A stretch of 64,000 nt of DNA from Paracoccaceae bacterium (GTDB lineage Bacteria > Pseudomonadota > Alphaproteobacteria > Rhodobacterales > Rhodobacteraceae), in NCBI GenBank assembly GCA_019454225.1, contig CP075370.1, positions 3,776,001 to 3,840,000 on the forward strand, given 5' to 3'. The translations under genes were made by a program, and so were the position numbers. Below the pieces are notes generated by a model, which saw only the letters and a list, made by a program, of their open reading frames with translations, was not told where the DNA came from and did no database searches. Each line of letters starts with the position of its first letter. Position 1 is the first letter of the stretch. Positions 63,234 through 64,000 of the stretch are shown here, piece after piece.

Positions 63234-63319
63234 ACCTTCACGTTCCCGATACCGACCCCCGTCACGCTTTCCCCGCGCGCGCCTTCGCCGCATCCTGTCG
63301 TTCCCAGCATGAGGTTACC

Positions 63320-64000
63320 ATGCATCGCCTGACCCACCTGCTGACCCGCCTTTGCGCCGGCCTTGCCATCGGCATCGCCGCCCTTGGCGCCCCGCCGGCC
63401 GCCGCCCAGCCGCTGCGGATCGAGATCACCGAGGGGGTGATCGAGCCGCTGCCCTTCGCGGTGCCCGACTTCGTGGCCGAGAACGGCGGCGCGGCCGACC
63501 TGGCGCGCGACATGGCCCGCGTGATCGCGGCCGACCTGTCAGGCACCGGGCTGTTCCGCGAGATCCCGGCAAGCGCCCATATCGCGCGTGTCGGCAGCTT
63601 TGACGCCCCGGTGGCCTATCCCGACTGGAAGGCGATCAACGCGCAGGCCCTGGTCACCGGGTCGGTCAGCGCCAGCGGCGACCGCGTCGTGGTGAAGTTC
63701 AGGCTCTACGACGTGTTCGCGGGCCAGCAACTGGGCGACGGGCTGCAGTTCGCGGGCACCCGGGCCAGCTGGCGGCGGATGGCGCACAAGGTGGCCGATG
63801 CGGTGTATTCGCGCATCACCGGCGAGGGCGGGTATTTCGACAGCCGCGTGGTCTTTGTCGCCGAGAGCGGCCCCAAGAACGACCGGCGCAAGCGCCTGGC
63901 CGTGATGGACTACGACGGCGCCAATGTCAGCTATCTGACCGACAGCAATTCGATCGTGATCGCGCCCCGGTTCTCGCCCAGCGGTGACCGCATCCTCTAT
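63320..64000 (+). CDS. tolB: Tol-Pal periplasmic protein TolB, 3' end outside window
   Basis: The first 227 residues. Signal peptide ([20 protein letters not shown]), then the TolB N-terminal domain ([25 protein letters not shown]) and the first beta-propeller blade ([18 protein letters not shown]). Start at ATG 63320 with GAGGT four bases upstream. An in-frame ATG overlapping the tolA stop (63230) would add 30 residues ahead of the signal and is unlikely. Confidence 0.95.
   Translation, partial: MHRLTHLLTRLCAGLAIGIAALGAPPAAAQPLRIEITEGVIEPLPFAVPDFVAENGGAADLARDMARVIAADLSGTGLFREIPASAHIARVGSFDAPVAYPDWKAINAQALVTGSVSASGDRVVVKFRLYDVFAGQQLGDGLQFAGTRASWRRMAHKVADAVYSRITGEGGYFDSRVVFVAESGPKNDRRKRLAVMDYDGANVSYLTDSNSIVIAPRFSPSGDRILY

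Overview
The window reads as a chromosomal segment of a high-GC alphaproteobacterium of the Rhodobacteraceae/Paracoccaceae type. Support comes from very GC-rich third codon positions, the alphaproteobacterial forms of AspRS, GshA and TolA, a soeABC sulfite dehydrogenase set, a lysC/ptsP neighbourhood and the tol-pal block. I see no insertion sequence, prophage, CRISPR array or rRNA operon. One tRNA gene (Ala, CGC) and one tandem glycine riboswitch are present. The very long antisense reading frames are by-products of high GC, and I left them out.

Layout. 1-7 kb: a partial acetyltransferase, a DUF1800-DUF1501 pair, aspS, and a coupled pair resembling MhqO/MhqD. 7-16 kb: ptsP and lysC (PTS-Ntr enzyme I and aspartokinase) with a GFA-family gene between them, then yciB, an EamA transporter, ftsY, a YhhN protein and a short AlkB-like membrane monooxygenase. 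16-21 kb: purine salvage (apt, a DUF2927 protein, mtnP, then Tat-exported cpdB). 21-27 kb: single metabolic and hypothetical genes (GNAT, EcsC, FAD oxidoreductase, secreted metallo-beta-lactamase-fold protein, DUF817, esterase). 27-33 kb: soeA-soeB-soeC with a TauE/SafE permease upstream, a small membrane protein with an FNR-like box in front, tRNA-Ala and trxC. 33-38 kb: the glycine cleavage operon (riboswitch-gcvT-gcvH-SRPBCC-gcvP). 38-46 kb: a GGCT-like protein, a MATE pump, an XRE-type HTH/TPR protein built from 141-bp tandem repeats, a divergent micro-ORF, a coiled-coil membrane protein with an OmpA-like protein, and ubiA. 46-54 kb: rsmE, a GNAT, gshA, pdeM, a PaaI-type thioesterase, htpX and ruvB. 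54-60 kb: an accessory block between ruvB and ybgC. 60-64 kb: ybgC-tolQ-tolR-tolA-tolB (tolB runs off the end).

How genes work together. MtnP releases adenine from methylthioadenosine and Apt recycles it. SoeABC oxidises sulfite at the membrane, and the TauE-type permease may move sulfite or a sulfonate. The glycine riboswitch should turn on the whole gcv operon when glycine is high. The Tol proteins span the envelope and act in outer-membrane constriction.

Most worth a second look: the HTH/TPR protein with iteron-like repeats over its start; a second gene (54 kb) built from near-identical tandem units of similar length; a dispersed intergenic repeat in two inverted copies (20.9 and 40.6 kb); the accessory block splitting ruvB from tol; and an AT-rich palindrome over a TATAAT box before a thioredoxin-reductase-like gene.
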